Source of the DNA: Chloroflexota bacterium
Lineage (GTDB): Bacteria > Chloroflexota > UBA5177 > JANWHV01
NCBI GenBank assembly: GCA_025450375.1
Contig: JANWHO010000039.1
Location: 1 to 5,834 of the forward strand
DNA: 5,834 nt
Direction of reading: 5' to 3'
Part shown: in pieces, positions 1-5,833 of the stretch
How the letters are laid out: each line of letters opens with the position of its first letter
Numbering within the stretch: the first letter of the stretch is position 1
Position numbers and translations under genes: made by a program
The notes under the pieces: generated by a model
Database searches by the model: none
The model's input: the letters and a program-made list of their open reading frames with translations, nothing else
What the model was told of the DNA's origin: nothing

Positions 1-1484
1 AGGGCCACGTAATCCGGCGCCTTGAGATCGGTGGCGATGTATCGGCGCTCGTAGCCATCGCGTTGGGCGCTTTTGACCGCTGAATAGGTGGCGTCGTTCC
101 CGAGCACCACCACCACGCCCAGGTTTTCCTGCACGGCGGTCGCCATCTCACCCGGATTGAGGAGGAATCCGCCATCACCGCACAGGGCCACCACCGAGCG
201 ATCCGGTGCTCCCACTTTCGCTCCCAGGGCCTGGGGCAGGGCGCACCCTATCGTGCACAGCTCGGAGGAATGGATGAAGGTGCGTGGGGCATGCACGGGC
301 CAGACATCAGCGGCGAGATAGCCCATCGCGGTCATATCGGCAACCAGGATGCCGTCGGCGGGAACCGCCGCCCGTACCGCCTGGAGCAGTTCAAAGTCGG
401 CGCCGTACCCGGACCACGCGGCGGCCGCGATGGCCGCTCGGGCATCCTCTACCTCAGCCGACCGGTCAGGACGGTCTGGACGTGGCTCGGGCAGCGCGGC
501 CAGCAACCCCTTGATGGCAGTCCCGGCATCGGCCTCCAGGCCAATGGTGGCCGGGTATCGGAGCCCAAGCTCGGCCGGATCGATATCGATCTGGAGCAGA
601 GTCCGGGGGAGGGGCAGCCGCCCCTGGTCGGTGCGCTGATCTCCCAGCTTACTCCCCACCACCAGAACCACGTCATGGCGCGCCACGAAGGCCATCACCT
701 CCTCGGGCAGGCCATAGCCGCTTACCGCGAGGCCCAAGGTGAACTCCGAGGGGAGGGCGTCCCGGCTCTTCCCACCCAGAAGCACCGGCGCTCCCAGCTT
801 CTCGGCCAGGCGAGCCAGTTCCCGATTGGCCCCGGCGGCGGTGACCCCGGACCCGGCCACGATCAACGGCCGCTCGGCTTGAGAAAGAAGCTCGGCGATG
901 GCGGTGATTTTCGCCGGGTCCGGCCTCGCGGGCGCGGAAACGGCCAGTTCGGCGATCGTGATCCGCGCGCGCGCCGCGAAGAGATCGAGAGGGATTTCCA
1001 GATAGGCGCCACGGGGCCGGCCTCTGCTCATGGCCCTCAAGGCATCGGCGATCGCCTCGGGTATCTCCTCCACGCTGTTCACGGCGCGGGTCCATCCAGC
1101 CAGCGATTGCATGACCCCGAGTTGATCCCGCAGTTCATGCAAATCGCCGCTGGGCCGGAGCCTGGTGCTTCGCGGCAGGCTGGAGGCGATGACGAGGAGG
1201 GGGACAGAGTCGGCGTAGGCGGAGGCCATGGGGGTGGCCACGTTAGTCACGCCGGGGCCGGTGATCACACAGGCCACGCCCGGCTTGCCAGTCACTCGCG
1301 CGTAGCCCTCGGCCATGAAGCCCGCCCCTTGCTCGTGCCGGGCCAGGACATGGCGGATGGCTGGTTCGGCGCGGAAGGCATCGTAGAGGGCCAGGGTATG
1401 CACTCCAGGGATGCCAAAGACGTGAGAAACGTCGTGGGTCCGGAGCGCGGCCACGGCGGCTTCGGCGCCAGTCATCAACGGCAT
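1..1484 (-). CDS. ThDP-dependent enzyme, acetolactate synthase superfamily, AruI-like (3' end beyond window)
   Basis: 494 codons are readable on the minus strand, without a stop before base 1. Likely role: decarboxylation or carboligation of a 2-oxo acid using thiamine diphosphate and Mg2+, in the cytoplasm. Domains in order: N-terminal PYR domain (about 1-170) with FGIPGVHTLALY (23-34), the catalytic glutamate E51 in RHEQGAGFMAEGYAR, and GPGVTN (76-81); central domain (about 190-330) with LIVAGSGV; C-terminal PP domain (from about 365) with the cofactor motif GDGG (436-439) followed by GND (462-464). Related enzymes run about 530-560 residues, so perhaps 40-60 are missing. FGIPGVHT, HEQGAGFMA and LHELRDQ (115-121) resemble 5-guanidino-2-oxopentanoate decarboxylase (arginine transaminase pathway) more than anabolic acetolactate synthase; this is judged from memory of the family, and the substrate is unproven. 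Start: an in-frame TGA lies two codons upstream (1488-1490) and a GGGAG site sits 7 nt before the ATG. It is divergent from icd. Metal-ligand position 464 is Asp instead of the usual Asn. Confidence 0.9.
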   Translation of the reverse strand, partial: MPLMTGAEAAVAALRTHDVSHVFGIPGVHTLALYDAFRAEPAIRHVLARHEQGAGFMAEGYARVTGKPGVACVITGPGVTNVATPMASAYADSVPLLVIASSLPRSTRLRPSGDLHELRDQLGVMQSLAGWTRAVNSVEEIPEAIADALRAMSRGRPRGAYLEIPLDLFAARARITIAELAVSAPARPDPAKITAIAELLSQAERPLIVAGSGVTAAGANRELARLAEKLGAPVLLGGKSRDALPSEFTLGLAVSGYGLPEEVMAFVARHDVVLVVGSKLGDQRTDQGRLPLPRTLLQIDIDPAELGLRYPATIGLEADAGTAIKGLLAALPEPRPDRPDRSAEVEDARAAIAAAAWSGYGADFELLQAVRAAVPADGILVADMTAMGYLAADVWPVHAPRTFIHSSELCTIGCALPQALGAKVGAPDRSVVALCGDGGFLLNPGEMATAVQENLGVVVVLGNDATYSAVKSAQRDGYERRYIATDLKAPDYVA

Positions 1485-1491
1485 ACTTCAT

Positions 1492-1496
1492 CTCCC
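1492..1496 (-). promoter_or_regulatory. Ribosome binding site of the ThDP enzyme gene
   Basis: GGGAG on the minus strand, 7 nt before the ATG at 1484. With the in-frame TGA at 1488-1490 it fixes that ATG as the most upstream possible start. A second in-frame ATG three codons in (1475) is less well spaced. Confidence 0.7.
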
Positions 1497-1500
1497 ACTT

Positions 1501-1528
1501 GCGGCGCGGCCAGCAACTGCCGCGCCGC
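1501..1528 (-). repeat. Perfect GC-only hairpin in the ThDP gene leader
   Basis: Ten-base arms GCGGCGCGGC (1501-1510) and GCCGCGCCGC (1519-1528) are perfect inverted repeats around an 8-nt loop. On the minus-strand transcript the hairpin ends 4 nt before the GGGAG ribosome binding site. No U-run follows it, so it is not an intrinsic terminator. It may limit ribosome access or be a repressor dyad; the sequence cannot tell which. Confidence 0.65.
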
Positions 1529-1539
1529 GGCGTCCCTAG

Positions 1540-1545
1540 ATGATA
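1540..1545 (-). promoter_or_regulatory. Candidate -10 box for the ThDP enzyme gene
   Basis: TATCAT on the minus strand matches the TATAAT consensus at 5 of 6 positions and is about 55 nt upstream of the ATG. No convincing -35 hexamer lies 16-18 nt upstream. Transcription from here would place the GC hairpin at 1501-1528 in the 5' leader. It is a weak call. Confidence 0.3.
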
Positions 1546-1575
1546 CAGGGTTGGCGTGACTTGCCGGGGCGCGTG

Positions 1576-1675
1576 TTTAGAATCACGGAAACACGGAGTA
1601 CGGGAGCGCACGGATGCGTAGGATCGCCGCACCTCTCCGTGCTATCCATTCCTTCCGTGTTTCCGTGATTCTAAA
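1576..1675. repeat. ~100-bp near-symmetric palindrome with CACGGA/TCCGTG units
   Basis: The outer arms at 1576-1597 and 1654-1675 are perfect 22-nt inverted repeats (left arm begins TTTAGAATCACGG). Between them lies a second pair, GCACGGA (1608-1614) and TCCGTGC (1636-1642). CACGGA occurs three times in the left half (1584, 1592, 1609) and its complement three times in the right half (1636, 1654, 1662), mirrored about position 1625-1626 to within one base. It would form a cruciform or a long RNA hairpin. It carries no ORF of interest. It looks like a small non-coding palindromic repeat; whether it recurs in the genome cannot be seen here. Confidence 0.8.
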
Positions 1676-1703
1676 ACCCCACGGGGCAGGCCGTCGCGCG
1701 CGG

Positions 1704-1709
1704 TATACT
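1704..1709 (+). promoter_or_regulatory. Candidate -10 box for icd
   Basis: TATACT within CGGTATACTTACTGGG matches TATAAT at 5 of 6 positions. The region 16-18 nt upstream (about 1681-1687) has no good TTGACA match, so the promoter would need an activator or a different sigma preference. The leader to the icd ATG would be about 90 nt. A related GGTACACT occurs upstream of sdhA. Confidence 0.4.
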
Positions 1710-1726
1710 TACTGGGTTGGAGCGCG

Positions 1727-1749
1727 GGCCAGGGGGATTCCCCGAGGCC
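1727..1749. promoter_or_regulatory. 23-bp dyad in the icd leader, possible operator
   Basis: GGCC (1727-1730), GGGGA T TCCCC (1733-1743) and GGCC (1746-1749) are symmetric about base 1738, with two mismatched pairs between the inner and outer blocks. It lies just downstream of the candidate icd -10 box. The one-base centre argues against an RNA hairpin and fits a protein-binding dyad better. In GC-rich DNA such a dyad can also arise by chance. Confidence 0.3.
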
Positions 1750-1786
1750 ACGATTGGGTAAGCGCGATGAGGCGCGGTAACGCGGC

Positions 1787-1793
1787 AAAGGAG
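1787..1793 (+). promoter_or_regulatory. Ribosome binding site of icd
   Basis: AAAGGAG, 11 nt before the ATG at 1805. The spacing is slightly long, but no other start with a better site lies nearby, and the N-terminus matches the length of E. coli isocitrate dehydrogenase. Confidence 0.7.
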
Positions 1794-1804
1794 TAAGCCC
1801 CACC

Positions 1805-3049
1805 ATGGGTGAGTGGCAGCATATCACGGTACCGGCAACAGGTGAGAAGATCACCTTCAAGGATGGTGATCCGCGGGTGGGAGATTCGCCGATCATTCCC
1901 TTCCTGAGAGGCGACGGCATTGGGCCCGATATCTGGGCCGCCAGCCAGCCGGTCATTGATGCCGCGGTGGCGATGACGACGGGCGGGAAGAAGCATATTC
2001 AGTGGATGGAGGTCCATGCGGGCGACAAGGCCGTGGAGTTATACGGCTCCTCCCTGCCAGACGAGACGATCAGCGCTCTCCGCGAGTACGCGGTGGCGAT
2101 CAAGGGCCCGCTCACCACTCCGGTGGGTGGAGGGATTCGCAGTTTGAACGTGGCGCTCCGGCAAATATTCGACCTCTATGCCTGCGTGCGCCCGGTCCGG
2201 TATTTCGACGGAGTCCCCAGTCCGGTCAAACACCCGGAATCGCTGAACGTCGTGATCTTCCGCGAGAACACCGAGGATGTCTATTCGGGAGTGGAGTTCG
2301 CCGCCGATACGCCGGAGGCTAATAAGCTGATCGCCTTTTTGCGCGACGAACTGGGAAAGAGCGTCCGCGAACACTCAGGAGTGGGGATTAAACCGATCAG
2401 CCAGTTCGGGACGGATCGACTGGTCCGTCGCGCGATCCAATATGCACTCGATCACAAGCTGCCCAGCGTGACCCTGGTCCATAAGGGGAATATCCAGAAG
2501 TTCACCGAGGGGGCCTTCCGCGACTGGGGCTATGCCCTGGCGGCGCGGGAGTTCGGCGACCGGGTGGTCCGCGAGGACGCGGTAGGTTCGGAAGGAGCCC
2601 AGGGCAAGGTAGTGATCAATGACCGGATCGCCGACGCCATGTTCCAGCAGGTGTTGCTGCGTCCGTCCGAGTACTCGGTCCTGGCAATGCCCAATCTGAA
2701 TGGCGATTACTTCTCCGACGCCTGCGCGGCCCAGATCGGCGGCCTGGGCATGGCGCCGGGGGCCAATATCGGCGATAGCGCGGCCATTTTCGAGGCAACC
2801 CACGGCACGGCGCCCAAGTATGCCGGGAAGGACATGATCAACCCAGGATCGGTCATCCTGTCCGGGGCCATGTTGCTCGAGTACCTGGGGTGGCAAGCGG
2901 CGGCTGACCTGATTCATGAAGGGGTCCAGCGCGCTATTGCCGCCAAGACGGTCACCTACGACCTGGAGCGGCAAATGCCGGGAGCAACCAAGGTGTCCTG
3001 CTCGGCCTTCGGTCGGGAGATTGTCCGCCATATGCAAGCGATGGGGTAG
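1805..3049 (+). CDS. icd: Isocitrate dehydrogenase, NADP-dependent
   Basis: Converts isocitrate and NADP+ to 2-oxoglutarate, CO2 and NADPH in the TCA cycle, as a cytoplasmic homodimer. At 414 aa it is nearly the length of the E. coli enzyme (416 aa), and residues to about 160 share its numbering. Visible features: [10 protein letters not shown] (33-42); the substrate loop [20 protein letters not shown] (101-120) with S113, N115 and R119; R129; R153 and Y160 in FRENTEDVY; catalytic K227 in LVHKGN; Mg2+ ligands D273, D301 and D305 (NLNGDYFSD). NADP specificity is indicated by K338 and Y339 in HGTAPKYAG and by Y385 and R389 in KTVTYDLER, equivalent to E. coli K344, Y345, Y391 and R395. The E. 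coli V351 position is Ile here (I345). S113 is the residue phosphorylated by AceK in E. coli; no aceK is in view. It is followed 132 bp later by sdhA on the same strand. Confidence 0.97.
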   Translation: MGEWQHITVPATGEKITFKDGDPRVGDSPIIPFLRGDGIGPDIWAASQPVIDAAVAMTTGGKKHIQWMEVHAGDKAVELYGSSLPDETISALREYAVAIKGPLTTPVGGGIRSLNVALRQIFDLYACVRPVRYFDGVPSPVKHPESLNVVIFRENTEDVYSGVEFAADTPEANKLIAFLRDELGKSVREHSGVGIKPISQFGTDRLVRRAIQYALDHKLPSVTLVHKGNIQKFTEGAFRDWGYALAAREFGDRVVREDAVGSEGAQGKVVINDRIADAMFQQVLLRPSEYSVLAMPNLNGDYFSDACAAQIGGLGMAPGANIGDSAAIFEATHGTAPKYAGKDMINPGSVILSGAMLLEYLGWQAAADLIHEGVQRAIAAKTVTYDLERQMPGATKVSCSAFGREIVRHMQAMG

Positions 3050-3079
3050 CGCACCTCATCTAGGAAGATCGTCGCCACC

Positions 3080-3148
3080 CCTGGCGCGGTGGTACACTGA
3101 GAGCGACACACTTGTTGATGCGCCGTGGAGCCCCACCGCGGCGCCAGG
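3080..3148 (+). repeat. Imperfect inverted repeat in the icd-sdhA spacer
   Basis: CCTGGCGCGGTGG (3080-3092) is the reverse complement of 3133-3148 (CCACCGCG, a 3-nt GCG bulge, then CCAGG). The 40-nt loop (3093-3132) contains the candidate sdhA -10 box. A read-through transcript from icd could fold here; a transcript starting at the internal promoter would lack the left arm. It has no T-run, so it is not a standard terminator. A shorter alternative stem, CCACC/GGTGG (3075-3079 and 3088-3092), overlaps it. Confidence 0.45.
3093..3098 (+). promoter_or_regulatory. Candidate -10 box for sdhAB
   Basis: TACACT in GCGGTGGTACACTGAG matches TATAAT at 4 of 6 positions and resembles the GCGGTATACT upstream of icd. 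No clear -35 box is seen. If active it would make sdhAB separately transcribed from icd, with a leader of about 75 nt; otherwise the genes depend on read-through from icd. Confidence 0.3.
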
Positions 3149-3164
3149 AACGATCCCGCAGCCT

Positions 3165-3170
3165 GGAGGA
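3165..3170 (+). promoter_or_regulatory. Ribosome binding site deciding the sdhA start
   Basis: GGAGGA lies 11 nt before the ATG at 3182. The frame is open back to a GTG at 3125, but that GTG has no Shine-Dalgarno sequence, and the 19 extra residues (rich in R, P and A) precede the FAD-binding strand without resembling the family. The ATG at 3182 is therefore preferred. Confidence 0.75.
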
Positions 3171-3181
3171 CTGCCCGACTT

Positions 3182-4864
3182 ATGGTTGATAGTGGGCTCC
3201 AATTCGATGTGCTCGTCGTGGGCGCCGGACTGGCCGGAATGCGCGCGGCGGTCGCCGCCAAGGAGGCGGGGGCGAACGTGGCGATGATCTCCAAGGTTCA
3301 CCCAATGCGGAGCCATTCAGGCGCCGCGCAGGGGGGGATCAATGCCGCCGTGGCCAAGGATGATAATTGGGAAAATCATTGGTTCGATACGGTCAAGGGC
3401 AGCGATTACCTGGCTGACCAGGACGCGGCGGAGATTCTTGCCCGCCGAGCGCCCGAGAATATTTATGAACTGGAGCACCTGGGCTGCATGTTCAGCCGCT
3501 GGGCCGATGGACGGATCGCGACCCGACCCTTCGGAGGCGCCGGCTTCCCCCGCACCTGTTTCGTGGCTGACATCACCGGGCATGTGATCCTGCAGACGGT
3601 CTACGAGCAAATCCTCAAGAACAATGTGACCGTATTCGAGGAGCATTTCGTGCCCGCCCTGGTGGTCGAGGACAACATCTGCCGAGGCGTGATCAGCATG
3701 GACCTGGCGACCGGGCGTTTGCAAGCCATTCACGCCAAGGCGGTCGTCTTCGCGACCGGCGGCTCGGGCCGGGTGTTCTATAAGAGTACTAACTCCCTGA
3801 TCAGTACGGGAGATGGGGTTGCCATTGCCTATCGCGCCGGGGCCCCAATAGAGGACATGGAGTTCATCCAATTCCATCCCACCACCCTGGCCGCCAACGG
3901 GGTGCTGATCACCGAAGGGGCGCGGGGCGAGGGGGCCTATCTCCTCAATGCCGCCGGTGATCGGTTCATGTTTAAGTACGCCCCCAGCAAGGGCGAGCTG
4001 GCCAGCCGGGATGTCGTGGCACGGGCGGAGTGGACGGAGATTCTCGAGGGCCGCGGGGTCAAGGGCTGTGTGCTTCTTGACCTTCGCCACCTGGGCGAGG
4101 CGCGGATTCAGGAGCGGCTGCCGCAGATCCGAGAACTGGCGATTGACTTCGCCGGGGTCGATCCGGTCGATTCACCAGTCCCGATCAAGCCAGGCGCTCA
4201 CTATACGATGGGCGGCATCCGGGTGAACACATCCTGCGCCTCACCGATTCAGGGCTTCTTCGCCGCCGGCGAGTGCTCGGCGGTGAGCGTCCACGGGTCA
4301 AACCGGCTGGGCGGCAACTCCATTCTGGAGACCGTGGTGTTCGGCAAAATTGCTGGGATCAGCGCCGCCGAGTACGCGCGTGAGCACGATTACCGTCCCT
4401 TCCCCGCCGGGGCTCTGCCGGCCCAGGAGGAGCGGCGTGAACGCCTCTTCCACACCAAGGGCACGGAAAAGGTGGCTACCCTGCGCGACGCCATGCAGGC
4501 GGTGATGAACGAGTATTTCCATATCTTCCGTGACCAGGCCACGATGACGCAGGGGCTCAATAAGGTGAAAGACCTGCGGGCCCGCTTCAAGAACGTGAGC
4601 ATCAACGACCACACCATGGTGTTTAACACGGCCCTCACCGAGGCATACGAGTTGGACGCCATGCTGGACCTCGCGGAAATCATCGCAACCGGCGCCCTGG
4701 CCCGCACCGAGAGCAGGGGGGCTCACGCACGGACCGATTACAAGGAGCGGGACGACGCGAACTGGCTTAAGCACACGGTGGCCGTCCTGAGCCCCGATGG
4801 GCCCCAGCTTTCCTACGAGCCGGTCACCCCCGGCAAGTTCCAGCCCATGGAGAGGGTGTATTAG
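3182..4864 (+). CDS. sdhA: Succinate dehydrogenase flavoprotein subunit (SdhA)
   Basis: Oxidises succinate to fumarate with covalently bound FAD and passes electrons to SdhB; it sits on the cytoplasmic face of complex II. 560 aa from the chosen ATG, close to the usual 570-600. Visible features: N-terminal FAD-binding VVGAGLAGMRAA (12-23); the flavin-linking histidine H45 in MRSHSGAAQGGIN; a second FAD-site segment FATGGSGRVF (190-199); the active-site residues H232 (QFHPTT), T244/E245 and R248 (ITEGARGEG), R276 (SRDVVARA), H340 (GAHYTMGG) and R375 (GSNRLGGNS), matching the E. coli SdhA/FrdA set; and FFAAGECSAVSVHG (359-372). The C-terminal helical region (about 425-560) is complete and ends in MERVY. 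Every catalytic position I can align is intact. Sequence alone does not separate succinate dehydrogenase from fumarate reductase; the neighbouring icd favours oxidation. The stop abuts the sdhB ATG, indicating translational coupling. Confidence 0.96.
   Translation: MVDSGLQFDVLVVGAGLAGMRAAVAAKEAGANVAMISKVHPMRSHSGAAQGGINAAVAKDDNWENHWFDTVKGSDYLADQDAAEILARRAPENIYELEHLGCMFSRWADGRIATRPFGGAGFPRTCFVADITGHVILQTVYEQILKNNVTVFEEHFVPALVVEDNICRGVISMDLATGRLQAIHAKAVVFATGGSGRVFYKSTNSLISTGDGVAIAYRAGAPIEDMEFIQFHPTTLAANGVLITEGARGEGAYLLNAAGDRFMFKYAPSKGELASRDVVARAEWTEILEGRGVKGCVLLDLRHLGEARIQERLPQIRELAIDFAGVDPVDSPVPIKPGAHYTMGGIRVNTSCASPIQGFFAAGECSAVSVHGSNRLGGNSILETVVFGKIAGISAAEYAREHDYRPFPAGALPAQEERRERLFHTKGTEKVATLRDAMQAVMNEYFHIFRDQATMTQGLNKVKDLRARFKNVSINDHTMVFNTALTEAYELDAMLDLAEIIATGALARTESRGAHARTDYKERDDANWLKHTVAVLSPDGPQLSYEPVTPGKFQPMERVY
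4849..4856 (+). promoter_or_regulatory. Ribosome binding site of sdhB inside the sdhA end
   Basis: GGAGAGGG lies within the last sdhA codons, 8 nt before the sdhB ATG at 4865. The sdhA TAG and the sdhB ATG are directly adjacent (TAGATG), a layout typical of coupled translation giving equal subunit amounts. Confidence 0.7.
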
Positions 4865-5833
4865 ATGAAATCTACATTTCTGATTCAGCGCTATGTGCCC
4901 GAGGTGGATTCGGCCCCGCACATGGAACGCTACGAGATGGATCTGTGGGACGAGGCAACCATCCTCGATGGACTCCTGGCGATCAAGGACCAGCGGGACG
5001 ATTCCCTGGCCTTCCGCCGAGCCTGCCGGCACGCGATTTGCGGTTCCTGCACGATGGTCGTCAATGGATACAGCAAGTTAGTATGCAAAACTGCTATTTC
5101 CTCCGAGTTGAAGCGAGGGCGGAAGGAACTGCGCATCACCCCCATGCGCACCATGCGGGTGATGAAGGACCTGGTGGTGGACATGGCGCCCTTCTGGAAG
5201 CACTTTCGGGATATGGAGCCGTGGCTTCAGCCCGATCCCAAGAAAGTGCCGCCACCCAATGAGGAGTATCGGGTAACCCCGGAAAAGCTCGCACCCTCGC
5301 GAAAGGATCTCAACTGCATCCAGTGCGCGGTGTGCGTCTCGGATTGCGGAGTTGCCGAGGTAGATAGCCATTTTGCCGGACCAATGGCCCTGGCCAAGGC
5401 CCACCGCTTCGTCACCGATCCGCGGGACAGTAAGCGCAAGGAGCGGTTGCAGGCGCTGGTTGATCTGGGCTTGTGGGACTGCGCCCACGCCTACAACTGT
5501 ATGGAGTGCCCCAAGCACGTCGATCCGGCGATGGCCATTGCCGACCTGCGGAGGATCTCCGTTCAAGCTGGGATCACCAATAACATCGGGGCGCGCCATA
5601 GCAACGTGTTCACCAAGAGCGTGGGCCGAACAGGCCGTCTGGACGAGTCCATGCTTGTACTGCAAACCGTGGGGATTACCAATATCTCCGGCCAGATCCG
5701 GAATGGCCCCCAGGGCTTGCGGATGCTCATGAAGGGAAAGCTGCCGCTGCCGATGGTCCAGCAGGAGCGCGTGGATAATCCCAAGGAAGTTCGCCGGATC
5801 TACGAAGCGGTGGCTTCGGGAGAAGAACGCTAA
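4865..5833 (+). CDS. sdhB: Succinate dehydrogenase iron-sulfur subunit (SdhB) with C-terminal extension
   Basis: Carries electrons from SdhA-bound FAD through three iron-sulfur clusters to the quinone site of complex II. Visible features: the N-terminal plant-type ferredoxin domain with RYVPEVDSAPHME and [2Fe-2S] ligands C54, C59, C62 and C74; the linker VMKDLVVDMAPFWKHF (99-114); and the C-terminal ferredoxin domain with C151, C154, C157 and C161, then C206, C212 and C215. Eleven cysteines fit [2Fe-2S], [4Fe-4S] and [3Fe-4S] clusters. Two oddities: C161 is followed by Gly where the family normally has Pro, and the last motif is CX5CX2CP rather than CX5CX3CP as in E. coli. At 322 aa it is about 80 longer than E. 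coli SdhB (238). The extra tail starts near GITNNIGARHSNVF (236-249) and is polar, with no clear membrane segment; it recalls tails of longer SdhB/HdrC-like proteins, from memory only. No sdhC, sdhD or sdhE anchor gene is in the window. Confidence 0.95.
   Translation: MKSTFLIQRYVPEVDSAPHMERYEMDLWDEATILDGLLAIKDQRDDSLAFRRACRHAICGSCTMVVNGYSKLVCKTAISSELKRGRKELRITPMRTMRVMKDLVVDMAPFWKHFRDMEPWLQPDPKKVPPPNEEYRVTPEKLAPSRKDLNCIQCAVCVSDCGVAEVDSHFAGPMALAKAHRFVTDPRDSKRKERLQALVDLGLWDCAHAYNCMECPKHVDPAMAIADLRRISVQAGITNNIGARHSNVFTKSVGRTGRLDESMLVLQTVGITNISGQIRNGPQGLRMLMKGKLPLPMVQQERVDNPKEVRRIYEAVASGEER

Larger units (their letters stand above)
1485..1804. other. Divergent intergenic region between the ThDP gene and icd
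   Basis: This 320-bp stretch separates two genes transcribed away from each other, so it must hold both promoters and is not expected to hold their terminators. From left to right it contains the ThDP gene ribosome binding site and GC hairpin, a TATCAT box (minus strand), a ~100-bp palindrome (1576-1675), a TATACT box (plus strand), a 23-bp dyad (1727-1749) and the icd ribosome binding site. I see no convincing protein-coding gene or RNA gene in it. Confidence 0.8.

Noticed and set aside
270..1559. 429-codon open frame on the plus strand, opposite the ThDP enzyme
   Set aside because: Its translation is low-complexity (rich in G, R, H and P) with no recognisable domain, and it is antisense to a frame with complete ThDP-enzyme motifs. 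GC-rich codons on one strand commonly leave an open frame on the other.
1243..1632. 129-codon minus-strand frame running through the start of the ThDP gene and part of the palindrome
   Set aside because: The ThDP frame in the same region has a better start, a ribosome binding site and conserved motifs. This frame gives an arginine- and proline-rich product without family features.
1614..1796. 60-codon plus-strand frame upstream of icd, or its 9-residue end (1767-1796) as a leader peptide
   Set aside because: No ribosome binding site precedes either ATG, the first part lies within the palindrome, and the short end has no run of regulatory codons that would suggest attenuation.
2375..3037. 220-codon minus-strand frame within icd
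   Set aside because: It is a shadow of the icd frame; no conserved motif and no plausible start signals.
3075..3092. Possible intrinsic terminator after icd
   Set aside because: The CCACC/GGTGG stem is only 5 bp with an 8-nt loop and is not followed by a T-run, so there is no support for factor-independent termination.
3125..3181. GTG-initiated 19-residue extension of SdhA
   Set aside because: There is no Shine-Dalgarno sequence before the GTG, the residues do not resemble the family, and the ATG at 3182 has GGAGGA upstream. It is also unlikely to be a signal peptide because it has no hydrophobic core.
3317..4090. 257-codon minus-strand frame within sdhA
   Set aside because: It is a shadow of the sdhA codons with no recognisable motifs; the plus-strand frame carries all SdhA catalytic residues.
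4298..5032. 244-codon minus-strand frame spanning the sdhA-sdhB junction
   Set aside because: It is antisense to two conserved genes and its product is histidine- and glycine-rich without domain features.
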